DNA from: Shinella zoogloeoides
GTDB taxonomy: Bacteria > Pseudomonadota > Alphaproteobacteria > Rhizobiales > Rhizobiaceae
Length of the DNA: 64,000 bases
Direction of reading: 5' to 3'
Assembly: GCF_030733845.1 (NCBI RefSeq)
Contig: NZ_CP132311.1
Span: 3,539,501 to 3,603,500 of the forward strand
In this document: positions 45,941-54,430 of the stretch, one piece after another
How positions within the stretch are numbered: the stretch's first letter is position 1
Layout of the letters: each line of letters starts with the position of its first letter
Position numbers and translations under genes: made by a program
Notes under the pieces: generated by a model
What the model was told of the DNA's origin: nothing
Seen by the model: the letters and a program-made list of their open reading frames with translations, nothing else
Database searches by the model: none

Positions 45941-46004
45941 GATTTTCCTTGAACGGAAGTTGCGCTAAGAAGCGCCCAACCCTTCCGTGACATCAAGGAA
46001 AATC
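45941..46004 (+). promoter_or_regulatory. Long leader hairpin covering the leuB ribosome binding site
   Basis: A perfect 12-bp outer stem (45941-45952 with 45993-46004) encloses a perfect 7-bp stem (45953-45959 with 45982-45988; a four-base bulge on the 3' side) and an innermost 5-bp stem (45962-45966 with 45971-45975, loop AAGA). The AAGGA ribosome site (45995-45999) lies within the outer stem and the leuB ATG is at 46007. It can therefore hide the site, or serve as a binding place for a regulator. No T tract follows, so it is not a normal terminator. Confidence 0.7.
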
Positions 46005-46006
46005 CC

Positions 46007-47116
46007 ATGACAGCGCGTAACCTCCTCCTTCTGCCCGGCGACGGCATCGGCCCGGAAGCCATGGCGGAAGTCCGCAAGATCATCGCCTATATGAACGCCG
46101 AGCTCGGCGCCGGCTTTGAAACCGACGAAGGCCTCGTCGGCGGCTCGGCCTATGACGCCCATGGCGCGGCGATCTCGGAAGGCGACATGGAGAAGGCGCT
46201 CGCGGCGGACGCCGTGCTGTTCGGCGCCGTCGGCGGCCCGAAATGGGATGCCGTGCCCTATGAGGTACGCCCGGAAGCCGGCCTGCTTCGCCTGCGCAAG
46301 GACCTGAAGCTCTTCGCGAACCTGCGCCCGGCGATCTGCTACCCGGCGCTCGCGAATGCCTCCTCGCTGAAGCCCGAGCTGGTCGAAGGCCTCGATATCC
46401 TCATCGTGCGCGAGCTGACCGGCGGCGTCTATTTCGGCGAACCGAAGGAGATCATCGATCTCGGCAACGGCCAGAAGCGCGGTATCGACACGCAGGTCTA
46501 CGACACCTACGAGATCGAGCGCATCGCCGGCGTCGCCTTCGAGCTGGCCCGCACGCGCGGCAACCGCGTCTGCTCGATGGAAAAGCGCAACGTCATGAAG
46601 TCCGGCGTGCTGTGGAACCAGGTCGTGACGGAAACGCACAAGCGCAGCTATTCCGACGTTCAGCTCGAGCACATGCTGGCCGATGCCGGCGGCATGCAGC
46701 TTGTGCGCGCGCCGAAGCAGTTCGACGTCATCGTGACGGACAACCTCTTCGGCGACATGCTTTCCGACGTCGCTGCCATGCTGACCGGTTCGCTCGGCAT
46801 GCTGCCGTCCGCCTCGCTCGGCGCGCCGGATGCCAAGGGCCAGCGCAAGGCGCTCTACGAGCCGGTGCACGGCTCGGCGCCCGATATCGCCGGCAAGGGC
46901 ATCGCCAACCCGATCGCCATGATCGCCTCCTTCGCCATGTGCCTGCGCTACTCGTTCAACATGGTCACGGAAGCCGACAACCTCGAAAAGGCGATTGCCG
47001 ACGTTCTCGACAGCGGCATCCGCACCGGCGACATCATGGCCGAGGGCAGCCGCCAGGTCGGCACCGCCGAGATGGGCGACGCGATCCTCGCCGCCTTCAA
47101 AAAGCTTTCCGCCTGA
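46007..47116 (+). CDS. leuB: 3-isopropylmalate dehydrogenase
   Basis: A 369-residue NAD-dependent decarboxylating dehydrogenase of leucine synthesis. [59 protein letters not shown] in two pieces, and [14 protein letters not shown] are the family's substrate, metal and NAD motifs. Length is typical. The hairpin immediately upstream includes its ribosome binding site. A strong terminator follows. Confidence 0.97.
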   Translation: MTARNLLLLPGDGIGPEAMAEVRKIIAYMNAELGAGFETDEGLVGGSAYDAHGAAISEGDMEKALAADAVLFGAVGGPKWDAVPYEVRPEAGLLRLRKDLKLFANLRPAICYPALANASSLKPELVEGLDILIVRELTGGVYFGEPKEIIDLGNGQKRGIDTQVYDTYEIERIAGVAFELARTRGNRVCSMEKRNVMKSGVLWNQVVTETHKRSYSDVQLEHMLADAGGMQLVRAPKQFDVIVTDNLFGDMLSDVAAMLTGSLGMLPSASLGAPDAKGQRKALYEPVHGSAPDIAGKGIANPIAMIASFAMCLRYSFNMVTEADNLEKAIADVLDSGIRTGDIMAEGSRQVGTAEMGDAILAAFKKLSA

Positions 47117-47133
47117 AACAGGCGACACAACTG

Positions 47134-47169
47134 AAAAGGCTCCCGGCGCACCAGCCCCGGGAGCCTTTT
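47134..47169 (+). terminator. Rho-independent terminator after leuB
   Basis: A 13-bp stem (47134-47146 and 47157-47169) with a ten-base loop and an A-tract/T-tract pair, followed by TCGTTTTCC. It lies 17 bases after the leuB stop. Confidence 0.9.
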
Positions 47170-47238
47170 TCGTTTTCCGCCCTTGAAATGCCGGCAACCG
47201 CCAGCACATGGAGGCAACGCCGCCTTCAAGGGACGACC

Positions 47239-47934
47239 ATGAACCGATCGCTCGCCACCTCCACGCTCTGGATACTCGCCGCCACCGTCGTGCTCGTCGT
47301 GGCCCTCGTTCCCTTCGATCCAACGCTATCGCAACGCGCGCAGGGCCTACCCGGCGGCATCGTCGCCTTCAACGAGCGCATCACGGATTTCGGCACTTTC
47401 GCCTGGATGATCTACGGTTCCGGCTTTCTGGTCATCGTCGCCTATATCGTCCACCGGATCAGCCGGAACGAGACCACCGCAGGCCGCGCCAGAACCGCGT
47501 GGCGCCTGCCGCTCTACTTCTTCCTGACGATCGGGGCGACGAGCGCGCTGGTCCATCTCTTCAAGCTGATCGTCGGCCGCGCGCGGCCGGAGCTCTTTTC
47601 CGAGCACGGCGCCTACAGCCTGACGCCCTTCGCCTATGACGACCTCTATTCCAGCTTTCCCTCCGGCCACTCAGCGGCGGTCGGCGCTTTCTTCGGCGCC
47701 TTCTCCATGCTGGCGCCGCGGCTGCGCCCGCTCTTCCTCATCGGCGCCCTGATGATCGGCGCCTCCCGCGTCATCGTCGGCGCGCACTATCCAAGCGACG
47801 TGGCCGCCGGCCTGCTGCTCGGTCTGTGGACCGCCGTCGCCACCGCCTTCTTCTTCGCGCACCGGCAATGGCTCTTCCGTTTCGACGAACGCGGCTGGCC
47901 GCTGCCCAAATCGCTTCTTGCAAAACCCCAATGA
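47239..47934 (+). CDS. Membrane PAP2-family phosphatase
   Basis: A 231-residue membrane protein with about six helices and all three PAP2 motifs: KLIVGRARP, PSGHSAA and SRVIVGAHYPSD. Relatives dephosphorylate undecaprenyl pyrophosphate, phosphatidate or lipid A at the periplasmic face. In this genome a role in recycling undecaprenyl pyrophosphate, needed for the polysaccharide locus, is possible but not indicated by the context. The ATG at 47239 is preceded by GGGACG. Confidence 0.87.
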   Translation: MNRSLATSTLWILAATVVLVVALVPFDPTLSQRAQGLPGGIVAFNERITDFGTFAWMIYGSGFLVIVAYIVHRISRNETTAGRARTAWRLPLYFFLTIGATSALVHLFKLIVGRARPELFSEHGAYSLTPFAYDDLYSSFPSGHSAAVGAFFGAFSMLAPRLRPLFLIGALMIGASRVIVGAHYPSDVAAGLLLGLWTAVATAFFFAHRQWLFRFDERGWPLPKSLLAKPQ

Positions 47935-47938
47935 AAAA

Positions 47939-47967
47939 CCGGCCCGTGTCGCCACGGGCCGGCTCGT
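47939..47967 (-). terminator. Terminator between convergent PAP2 and MHS transporter genes
   Basis: A 10-bp stem CCGGCCCGTG/CACGGGCCGG (47939-47948, 47953-47962). The T tract lies on the left, i.e. downstream for - strand transcription, so it mainly terminates the transporter gene, though it lies just after the PAP2 stop. Confidence 0.8.
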
Positions 47968-47991
47968 CATGAACGGATCGGAAGGGGGTGA

Positions 47992-49881
47992 TCAGTCCAT
48001 GGCGTGGATGTCGCGGTCCTTCGTTTCCGGCAGGAAGAGAAGGCCGATGACAAGGGTGATGCCGGCGAAGACGATCGGATACCAGAGGCCATAGTAGATA
48101 TCGCCCTGGGCCGCGCTCATCGCGAAGGCCGTTGCCGGAAGCAGGCCGCCGAACCAGCCGTTGCCGATATGATAGGGCAGCGACATGCCGGTGTAGCGGA
48201 TGCGGGTCGGGAACAGTTCGACCAGCAGGGCTGCGATCGGGCCGTAGACCATCGTGACATAGATCACGAGCACGGTCAGCACGGCGATGATCGTGACCCA
48301 GTTCACGTTCGCGGGGTCGGCGACCATGGTGAAGGCGCCGGCCTTGTCGATCGTGTAGACGGCCATGTCGGTGGCGCCGGCGGCTTCTTCGGCCGTCAGC
48401 AGCTTGGCCGTGACGAGGTCGGCCGCGGGCATGGTCGCCTTCTCGCCGGCGCGGATGGCGGCGGCATCGAGGGCGAGTTCCGGGTTGGCGGCGACGAAGG
48501 CGTCGAGCTTGCTGTCCGGAACCTTGGCTGCGCCGCGGACCAGCGGATAGCCGGCATCGTGAAGCGCGATGTTGACGTCCTTCTTGAACCCGGCGTCGAG
48601 CGCCTTTGCCTGGTCTGCCGAGGCGATGGCGTCGTAGCTCGTGATCGTCTTTTCGCCGATCTTGACCGTGGCCGGCGTACCGGCAGCCGCCGTGGTGACG
48701 ACGTCATAGGGTACGGAGTTGCGGGTCAGGAAGTCGGTCGCGATGTCGCAAGAGGTGGTGAACTTCGCCGTGCCTGTCGGGTTGAACTGGAACTTGCAGT
48801 CGCCCGGAGCGGCGGTGACCGTTGCACGGACCGTATCCTGCGCGGTGGCAAGCGCCGGGTTGCCGGCCCAGGTCAGCGCCTTGAACAGCGGGAAGTAGGT
48901 CAGCATGGCAAGCAGCAGGCCGGCCATGATGATCGGCTTGCGGCCGATCTTGTCCGACAGCCAGCCGAAGAAGACGAAGAAGCCGGTGCCCAGCAGCAGC
49001 GAGGCCGCGACCATCAGGTTCGCCGACTGACCGTCGACCTTCAGCACGCCCGTCAGGAAGAACAGCGCGTAGAACTGGCCGGAATACCAGACGACGGCCT
49101 GGCCGACGACGGCACCGAACAGTGCGAGCAGCGCGATCTTGGCATTGCGCCACTGGCCGAAGGCTTCGGTCAGCGGGGCCTTGGAGCCCTTGCCCTCTTC
49201 CTTCATCTTCGCAAAGGCGGGCGATTCGTTCATCTTCAGGCGGATCCAAACGGAAACGCCGAGCAGGATGGCCGAGAGCAGGAACGGGATGCGCCAGCCC
49301 CAGGCGGCGAATGCTTCCTTGCCGACCATGAACTGCACCGCGAGGATGACCACCAGCGACAGGAACAGGCCGAGCGTCGCCGTCGTCTGGATCCACGATG
49401 TGAAGTAGCCGCGCCGGCCGTCCGGGGCATGCTCGGCCACATAGGTGGCAGCGCCGCCATACTCGCCGCCGAGCGCCAGGCCCTGCAGCATGCGCAGCAG
49501 GATCAGGATGATCGGGGCGGCGATGCCGATGGACGCGGCACCGGGCAGGAGGCCCACGACGAAGGTCGAGAAGCCCATGATGAGGATGGTGACGAGGAAG
49601 GTGTATTTGCGGCCGACGAGATCGCCGAGGCGGCCGAACACCAACGCGCCGAACGGACGCACGAGGAAGCCGGCGGCGAAGGCGAGCAGCGCGAAGATAT
49701 TGCGCGTCGTCTCGGGATACTGGCTGAAGAAGGTCGCGCCGATATAGATCGCCAGCGAACCGTAAAGATAGAAATCGTACCACTCGAAAACGGTGCCGAG
49801 CGAAGAGGCGAAGATCACCTTCTTCTGCTCGCCCGTCATGGGCGTCGCCTTGGCGTTGCCCACCGTCGAAACATTTGCCAT
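47992..49881 (-). CDS. MFS transporter, metabolite:H+ symporter type, with large periplasmic insert
   Basis: A 629-residue member of the MHS branch (alpha-ketoglutarate/proline/shikimate permease type): SSLGTVFEWYDFYLYG, LVRPFGALVFGRLGDLVGRK in two pieces, and LQGLALGGEYGGAATYVAEH. Normal members have about 430-450 residues; here about 185 extra residues (about 340-527) are inserted after TM9, which should place them in the periplasm. Two Cys (362, 378) in the insert could form a disulfide. GGAGG before ATG 49881 fixes the start. The substrate is unknown. Confidence 0.88.
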   Translation of the reverse strand: MANVSTVGNAKATPMTGEQKKVIFASSLGTVFEWYDFYLYGSLAIYIGATFFSQYPETTRNIFALLAFAAGFLVRPFGALVFGRLGDLVGRKYTFLVTILIMGFSTFVVGLLPGAASIGIAAPIILILLRMLQGLALGGEYGGAATYVAEHAPDGRRGYFTSWIQTTATLGLFLSLVVILAVQFMVGKEAFAAWGWRIPFLLSAILLGVSVWIRLKMNESPAFAKMKEEGKGSKAPLTEAFGQWRNAKIALLALFGAVVGQAVVWYSGQFYALFFLTGVLKVDGQSANLMVAASLLLGTGFFVFFGWLSDKIGRKPIIMAGLLLAMLTYFPLFKALTWAGNPALATAQDTVRATVTAAPGDCKFQFNPTGTAKFTTSCDIATDFLTRNSVPYDVVTTAAAGTPATVKIGEKTITSYDAIASADQAKALDAGFKKDVNIALHDAGYPLVRGAAKVPDSKLDAFVAANPELALDAAAIRAGEKATMPAADLVTAKLLTAEEAAGATDMAVYTIDKAGAFTMVADPANVNWVTIIAVLTVLVIYVTMVYGPIAALLVELFPTRIRYTGMSLPYHIGNGWFGGLLPATAFAMSAAQGDIYYGLWYPIVFAGITLVIGLLFLPETKDRDIHAMD

Positions 49882-50071
49882 TTGTTTGTCCTCCACAAAA
49901 ACGGCATACCGGGGCAGCCCATGCTGGTCCGGAGTTTCTCCCTAAAACGCCGGACGGGGTGCGCCTCGATGAAAGAATGGCAGAAAACCCATGGCCGCAT
50001 CAGCGCTGCTTTGGGCTTATGACTTTCGATGTACGACTTAGGTCGCAGGCACACGATCCGTTACGGAACGC

Positions 50072-50099
50072 TTGACTCTTCGGCAGATGAGCGTATTCA
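50072..50099 (+). promoter_or_regulatory. Predicted promoter of the asd leader
   Basis: TTGACT (50072-50077), a 16-base spacer and TATTCA (50094-50099). Transcription would start near 50107, placing the leader ORF start only about 15 bases downstream. Confidence 0.55.
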
Positions 50100-50121
50100 G
50101 CACGCACGCAAAGGAACCTGC

Positions 50122-50241
50122 ATGTACCGCCTTGGACAATCCATCGCCCGCATGATCGCTCCGGCCTTCAACGCCGGACGGGTTCGCTATTGCGTATCGA
50201 TTTCCAAAACAACGGCCAAAACGACGACGAAAACCGTCTGA
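50122..50241 (+). CDS. Candidate leader peptide of asd, Thr/Lys-rich (39 aa)
   Basis: A 39-codon ORF with AAAGGA eight to ten bases before its ATG. The last 11 sense codons encode KTTAKTTTKTV: six Thr and three Lys, with ACG dominating the Thr codons. Thr and Lys are both products of the pathway that Asd feeds, so the composition resembles an attenuation leader peptide. The ORF ends 112 bases before asd. It is short, and a chance ORF is possible; no homologue is recalled. Confidence 0.5.
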   Translation: MYRLGQSIARMIAPAFNAGRVRYCVSISKTTAKTTTKTV

Positions 50242-50262
50242 CGTCTCTGGCCCACCGCTCTC

Positions 50263-50325
50263 TCCCCGGTATGGCCGGGGACCGAAACCCGCGTCACGGC
50301 CGGCGGGTTTCCCCTCCTGACCCGC
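50263..50325 (+). promoter_or_regulatory. Alternative hairpins between leader ORF and asd
   Basis: Stem 1 is TCCCCGG/CCGGGGA (50263-50269, 50275-50281). Stem 2 is a perfect 9-bp pair (50284-50292 with 50303-50311). The strand GCGGGT (50303-50308) can pair instead with a second copy of ACCCGC at 50320-50325, so two conformations exclude each other. No T tract follows, so control would be through translation, Rho or RNA stability rather than a classic terminator. Confidence 0.5.
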
Positions 50326-50353
50326 GGAGAGACAGAGAAAGAGAGCTTTAGAC

Positions 50354-51388
50354 ATGGGTTTCAAGATTGCAATCGCCGGCGCGACCGGCAATGTCGGCCG
50401 CGAGATGCTGAACATCCTCGCCGAGCGCGGCTTCCCTGCCGATGAGGTCGTGGCACTGGCATCCGCCCGCTCGCAGGGCACCGAAGTCTCCTTCGGCGAC
50501 AGGACGCTGAAGGTGCAGAACCTCGAAAACTACGATTTCTCCGACACGGACATCTGCCTGATGTCGGCCGGCGGCACGGTTTCGCAGAAGTATTCACCGA
50601 AGATCGGTGCCCAGGGCTGCGTCGTCATCGACAATTCCTCGGCCTGGCGCTACGACGCGGAGGTTCCGCTGATCGTGCCGGAAGTGAACCCGGACGCCAT
50701 CGCCCAGTTCAGCCGCAAGAACATCATCGCCAACCCGAATTGCTCGACCGCCCAGCTCGTCGTCGCGCTGAAGCCGCTGCATGACCGCGCCACGATCAAG
50801 CGCGTCGTCGTCTCGACCTACCAGTCCGTCTCGGGCGCCGGCAAGGAAGGCATGGACGAGCTCTTCCAGCAGACCCGCGCCGTCTTCGTCGCCGACCCGG
50901 TCGAATCGAAGAAGTTCACCAAGCGCATCGCCTTCAACGTCATTCCGCACATCGACAGCTTCATGGAAGACGGCTACACGAAGGAAGAGTGGAAGGTTCT
51001 CGCCGAGACCAAGAAGATGCTCGACCCCAAGATCAAGGTGACCTGCACGGCCGTGCGCGTTCCCGTCTTCATCGGCCATTCCGAATCGGTCAACATCGAG
51101 TTCGAGAACGAAATCACCGCGGACGAGGCCCGCGAGATCCTGCGCGAGGCGCCGGGTTGCCAGGTCATCGACAAGCACGAGAACGGCGGCTACATCACCC
51201 CGTACGAATCGGCCGGTGAGGACGCCACCTACATCTCGCGCATCCGCGAGGACGCAACCGTCGAAAACGGCCTCAACATGTGGGTCGTCTCCGACAACCT
51301 GCGCAAGGGTGCCGCCCTCAACGCCATCCAGATCGCGGAACTGCTCGTCGCCCGCGGCCTGATCAAGGCGAAGAAGCAGGCCGCCTGA
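50354..51388 (+). CDS. asd: Aspartate-semialdehyde dehydrogenase
   Basis: A 344-residue NADP-dependent enzyme that reduces aspartyl phosphate, at the branch to lysine/diaminopimelate, threonine and methionine. GATGNVGREML is the NADP motif, the catalytic Cys lies in IIANPNCSTAQLV, and the His in FIGHSESVNIEFE. Length is normal. A purine-rich GAGAG ribosome site precedes the ATG. It is preceded by the candidate leader peptide and followed by a hairpin. Confidence 0.97.
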   Translation: MGFKIAIAGATGNVGREMLNILAERGFPADEVVALASARSQGTEVSFGDRTLKVQNLENYDFSDTDICLMSAGGTVSQKYSPKIGAQGCVVIDNSSAWRYDAEVPLIVPEVNPDAIAQFSRKNIIANPNCSTAQLVVALKPLHDRATIKRVVVSTYQSVSGAGKEGMDELFQQTRAVFVADPVESKKFTKRIAFNVIPHIDSFMEDGYTKEEWKVLAETKKMLDPKIKVTCTAVRVPVFIGHSESVNIEFENEITADEAREILREAPGCQVIDKHENGGYITPYESAGEDATYISRIREDATVENGLNMWVVSDNLRKGAALNAIQIAELLVARGLIKAKKQAA

Positions 51389-51454
51389 AAAAAGGTAGGG
51401 ACGTTCCGCGTTTCGGTGAAAAGTGGCAACGTTCCCTTAACCAACTATAAATAA

Positions 51455-51491
51455 AAGTCCCGGTTGTTCCGTCTGAGAACAATCGGGACTT
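51455..51491 (+). terminator. Terminator-like hairpin after asd
   Basis: A 15-bp stem with one G-U pair (51455-51469, 51477-51491) and a seven-base loop; A residues stand on the left, but the T stretch after it is weak (TTCGCTTTG). Confidence 0.75.
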
Positions 51492-51566
51492 CGCTTTGAA
51501 CCGGTCCGGCAAGGATGCCGGGCATGTTCACGGCATGGTGCGGTGACAGGAACAGGGGAGCATGGC

Positions 51567-52430
51567 ATGCTCCCGCAGCGGAATTTGACGAAGATCACGG
51601 GGTTTTTCATGGGCATGACAAAGAGCGTGGCCAAGGTGCTGGCCGCAATGATCGCTACGGCAGCGCTGCCGGCGATGGCTGAAGCAGCAAGCTGCGGCAA
51701 CGATGCGGGCGGTTTTCCGTCCTGGGTGGAATCCTTCAAGGACGAGGCGGCAAGCCGCGGCATCAGCCGCTCGACGCTGGACAAGGCCTTCGCCAATGTC
51801 AGCTACGCCCGCGCCACGATCCGCGCCGACCGCGGCCAGAAGAGCTTCAAGCTCTCGCTCGACCAGTTCATGCAGAAGCGCGGCGGCCAGGCGATCATCC
51901 GCCGCGGCAAGAGCCTGAAGCAGCAGAACGCCGCCCTCTTCAAGCGCATCGAGAGCCGCTACGGCGTGCCGGCCGGCCCGCTTCTGGCGATCTGGGGCAT
52001 GGAAACCGGCTTCGGCGGCTTCCTCGGCAAGGAACACACCATCTCGGCCGTCGCGACGCTCGCCTATGACTGCCGCCGTTCGGACTATTTCACCAATCAG
52101 CTCTATGCCACGCTGCAGCTCGTGCAGAACGGCACGCTCAGCACCTCGGCACGCGGCGCGGCGCACGGCGAAATCGGCCAGACGCAGTTCCTGCCGGCCA
52201 ACGTCCTGAAATACGGCGTCGACGGCGACGGCAACGGCCGCATCGACCTCGTCGGCTCGAAGGCCGACGCGCTCGCCTCCACGGCGAACTTCCTGCGCGG
52301 CCACGGCTGGAGCGCCGGCGGCGGCTACCAGCCGGGCGAAGGCAATTTCGGCGCCCTGCAGGGCTGGAACGCGGCAAGCGTCTACCAGCGCGCGATCGCC
52401 ATCATCGGCGCGGAAATCGACGGCAACTGA
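51567..52430 (+). CDS. Lytic murein transglycosylase (MltB-like)
   Basis: A roughly 287-residue exported peptidoglycan lyase that cleaves the MurNAc-GlcNAc bond to a 1,6-anhydro product. A signal peptide (SVAKVLAAMIATAALPAMAEA) is followed by the SLT_2/MltB domain: SRSTLDKAFANVSYA, catalytic Glu in LAIWGMETGFGGF, GEIGQTQFLPANVLKYG and LASTANFLRGHGW. No lipobox is present, so it is soluble in the periplasm. AGGGGAG supports ATG 51567; ATG 51609 or 51615 would shorten the n-region. A strong terminator follows. Confidence 0.9.
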   Translation: MLPQRNLTKITGFFMGMTKSVAKVLAAMIATAALPAMAEAASCGNDAGGFPSWVESFKDEAASRGISRSTLDKAFANVSYARATIRADRGQKSFKLSLDQFMQKRGGQAIIRRGKSLKQQNAALFKRIESRYGVPAGPLLAIWGMETGFGGFLGKEHTISAVATLAYDCRRSDYFTNQLYATLQLVQNGTLSTSARGAAHGEIGQTQFLPANVLKYGVDGDGNGRIDLVGSKADALASTANFLRGHGWSAGGGYQPGEGNFGALQGWNAASVYQRAIAIIGAEIDGN

Positions 52431-52452
52431 TCGCCGGCATCTTCCGAATGCA

Positions 52453-52486
52453 AAAAACCCGGTGCGAGGCTTCGCGCCGGGTTTTT
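52453..52486 (+). terminator. Rho-independent terminator after the transglycosylase gene
   Basis: A 15-bp stem with one G-T position (52453-52467, 52472-52486), four-base loop and A5/T5 ends, followed by CGTT. It also lies between convergent genes. Confidence 0.9.
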
Positions 52487-52525
52487 CGTTGAAAGCTTTC
52501 GCGATTCGGAAAACGCGAAAATGCT

Positions 52526-53167
52526 CTAAAGGCTCGGCCGCATGAAATCGCCGGTCTTGGCATCCATGACCCAGAGTTCGCCGGTCGAAATGTCGAACCA
52601 GGCGCCATGCAACTGCACACGGCCCTTTTCCTCCAGGATGCGCACGCAGGGGAAGGTCCTGAGGTTGTTGAGCGAGTTGCGGATGGATACGCGCTCCAGC
52701 GCCCGCTGGCGCTCGGCCCGAGTGAGGATCTCGGCGCCCTGGATCTGTTCGGCGACCGGCTTCAGCATGCCCATCCACTTACCGATGAAATCGCCGGGCG
52801 ACAGCGGTTCGGCATCCGGGTCGAGCGCGGCGGAAATGCCGCCGCAGCGGCCATGGCCCATCACCACGATGTCGCTGACCTTCAGCGACTGCACGGCGAA
52901 TTCGAGCGCGGCCGAGGTTGCGTGGAACTGGCCGTCCGGCTCGTAGGGCGGCACGAGGTTGGCAACGTTGCGCACGACGAAGAGCTCGCCCGGCCCGCTG
53001 TCGAAAATCGTTTCCGGCGCGGCGCGGGAATCGCAACAGGCGATCACCAGCGTCTTCGGTTTCTGGCCGGTTTCGGCGAGTGCCCTGTAGCGCGCCGACT
53101 GCTCGGCATAGCGGCCGGACATGAAATTGCGATAGCCATTCAGAAGACGATCGGGAAAGCGGTTCAT
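52526..53167 (-). CDS. Beta-class carbonic anhydrase
   Basis: A 213-residue zinc enzyme that interconverts CO2 and bicarbonate. Zinc ligands Cys45 (in ACCDSR), His105 and Cys108 (in MGHGRCGG) and the Asp46-Arg48 dyad are intact, the plant-type/CynT form. GGGG precedes the ATG at 53167. It stands alone beside pdxY and is convergent with the transglycosylase gene. A role in supplying bicarbonate for carboxylations in ambient air is known for the family. Confidence 0.93.
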   Translation of the reverse strand: MNRFPDRLLNGYRNFMSGRYAEQSARYRALAETGQKPKTLVIACCDSRAAPETIFDSGPGELFVVRNVANLVPPYEPDGQFHATSAALEFAVQSLKVSDIVVMGHGRCGGISAALDPDAEPLSPGDFIGKWMGMLKPVAEQIQGAEILTRAERQRALERVSIRNSLNNLRTFPCVRILEEKGRVQLHGAWFDISTGELWVMDAKTGDFMRPSL

Positions 53168-53277
53168 GTGTCGGAATACCCCCGTGATACGATCTGCCGG
53201 ACGAGGCTCCATCCGGCTTGACGCATAAACCACTCCAAAGGGCACGGCGCAAGGCCGGATCGCGCTACGGCCCCAGC

Positions 53278-54153
53278 TCACGAACGCCGCGTTTGCGCCG
53301 GATGCACGAGGCGGCGCATGTGCACCCTGGCCATCGGCGTCGAGATGCTGGAGGCGTCCTGTTCCAGTGTCAGCTCGTCGGCGCCGCGCTTGGCCGTGCG
53401 CGCGACGATCTCGAAGACGCTGGCGGTCGCCGACATCAGGGCCCGCTCGTCCGGCAGGCCCTCCATCATCCGGGAAAGGAAGATCGCAGAGAGGAGATCG
53501 CCTGTGCCATTCGGCGGGTTCGGCACGAGGCGGTGCTCGGCGAGCAGCGCGCTGCGCCCGGAAAGATAGAGATTGCCGGTGCTGCCCGCCATCAGCGGCA
53601 GCGAAGAGGTGACGAGCATACGCGAGGGCCCGAGCGACAGGGCCGCCTCCATGATCGCCGCGTTCGTCTCCAGCGGTGCGCCGGCAAGCCAGGCCAGCTC
53701 GAAGCGGTTCGGCGTCGCGACGGAGGCAAGCGGGATCAGGCCTTCGCGGATCGCCACCGCCGTTTCCTCCGGCACGTAGAGGCCGCGCTCGTCGCCGCAG
53801 ACCGGATCGCACATGTAAAGAAGGTCGGGGTTGTCGGCGCGCAGGCTCTCGACGAGCCGCGCCACCGAGCGGGCCTGCGCCGCGCTGGCGAGATAGCCCG
53901 ACAGCACCGCCTTCACCTCGCCGCGCCAGGGCGCGGCGATAAGGTCGGAGACGACCGCATCGAAATCCTCGGCCGGGATGGCGACACGCGTCGCACGACC
54001 GTGGCCGGGATGCCAGGGCAGGATGACCGTCGGCAACGCCCAGACCGGATGGCCGAGTGTCTCGAGCGCGAAGACCGCGGCGCGGTTGCCGACCGTGCCG
54101 CGCACCACATGGCTCGAAATGACGATGACCGCGCCCTTGTCGCTATCGTTCAT
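53278..54153 (-). CDS. pdxY: Pyridoxal kinase
   Basis: A 291-residue ribokinase-fold kinase of the PLP salvage pathway. ISSHVVRGTVGNRAAVFALE opens the substrate site, DPVCGDERGLYVPE and TPNRFELAWLAG are conserved, and PNPPNGTGDLLSAIFL is the anion hole with catalytic Asp. PdxY and PdxK are difficult to separate, but the length and the CDPVCGD form favour PdxY. A 110-base gap leads to the carbonic anhydrase gene. Confidence 0.92.
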   Translation of the reverse strand: MNDSDKGAVIVISSHVVRGTVGNRAAVFALETLGHPVWALPTVILPWHPGHGRATRVAIPAEDFDAVVSDLIAAPWRGEVKAVLSGYLASAAQARSVARLVESLRADNPDLLYMCDPVCGDERGLYVPEETAVAIREGLIPLASVATPNRFELAWLAGAPLETNAAIMEAALSLGPSRMLVTSSLPLMAGSTGNLYLSGRSALLAEHRLVPNPPNGTGDLLSAIFLSRMMEGLPDERALMSATASVFEIVARTAKRGADELTLEQDASSISTPMARVHMRRLVHPAQTRRS

Positions 54154-54430
54154 GGCCGGCTCCCTTCGCTATGGCCGAGTGATGGCAAGGGGGTGTTTTC
54201 CTGTCAACGCCCGCCCCGAAAATCCCTTTCGGCCGAATGACCGGATTGAACGGCTTCGGCGTGTTTTGGGCTGCTTTTCGACGAAAAAACAGGATTTTCA
54301 TGACAAAACGACAGCAAAACTGACCTATTCCGGACAAAATCGATTGAATTTTCTCGCATAAGCACAAATTTCGTCGCGCGTATTTTTTCTTCTGCTAACG
54401 TCCCGGCCATCGGATTCGAGGGAGAATTCC
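54154..54430. other. Divergent regulatory region between pdxY and the glutamate dehydrogenase gene
   Basis: A 277-base AT-richer stretch with TTTT/AAAA runs, likely promoter DNA for both directions. I could not fix a convincing -35/-10 pair. GGAG lies nine bases before the dehydrogenase ATG. Confidence 0.5.
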
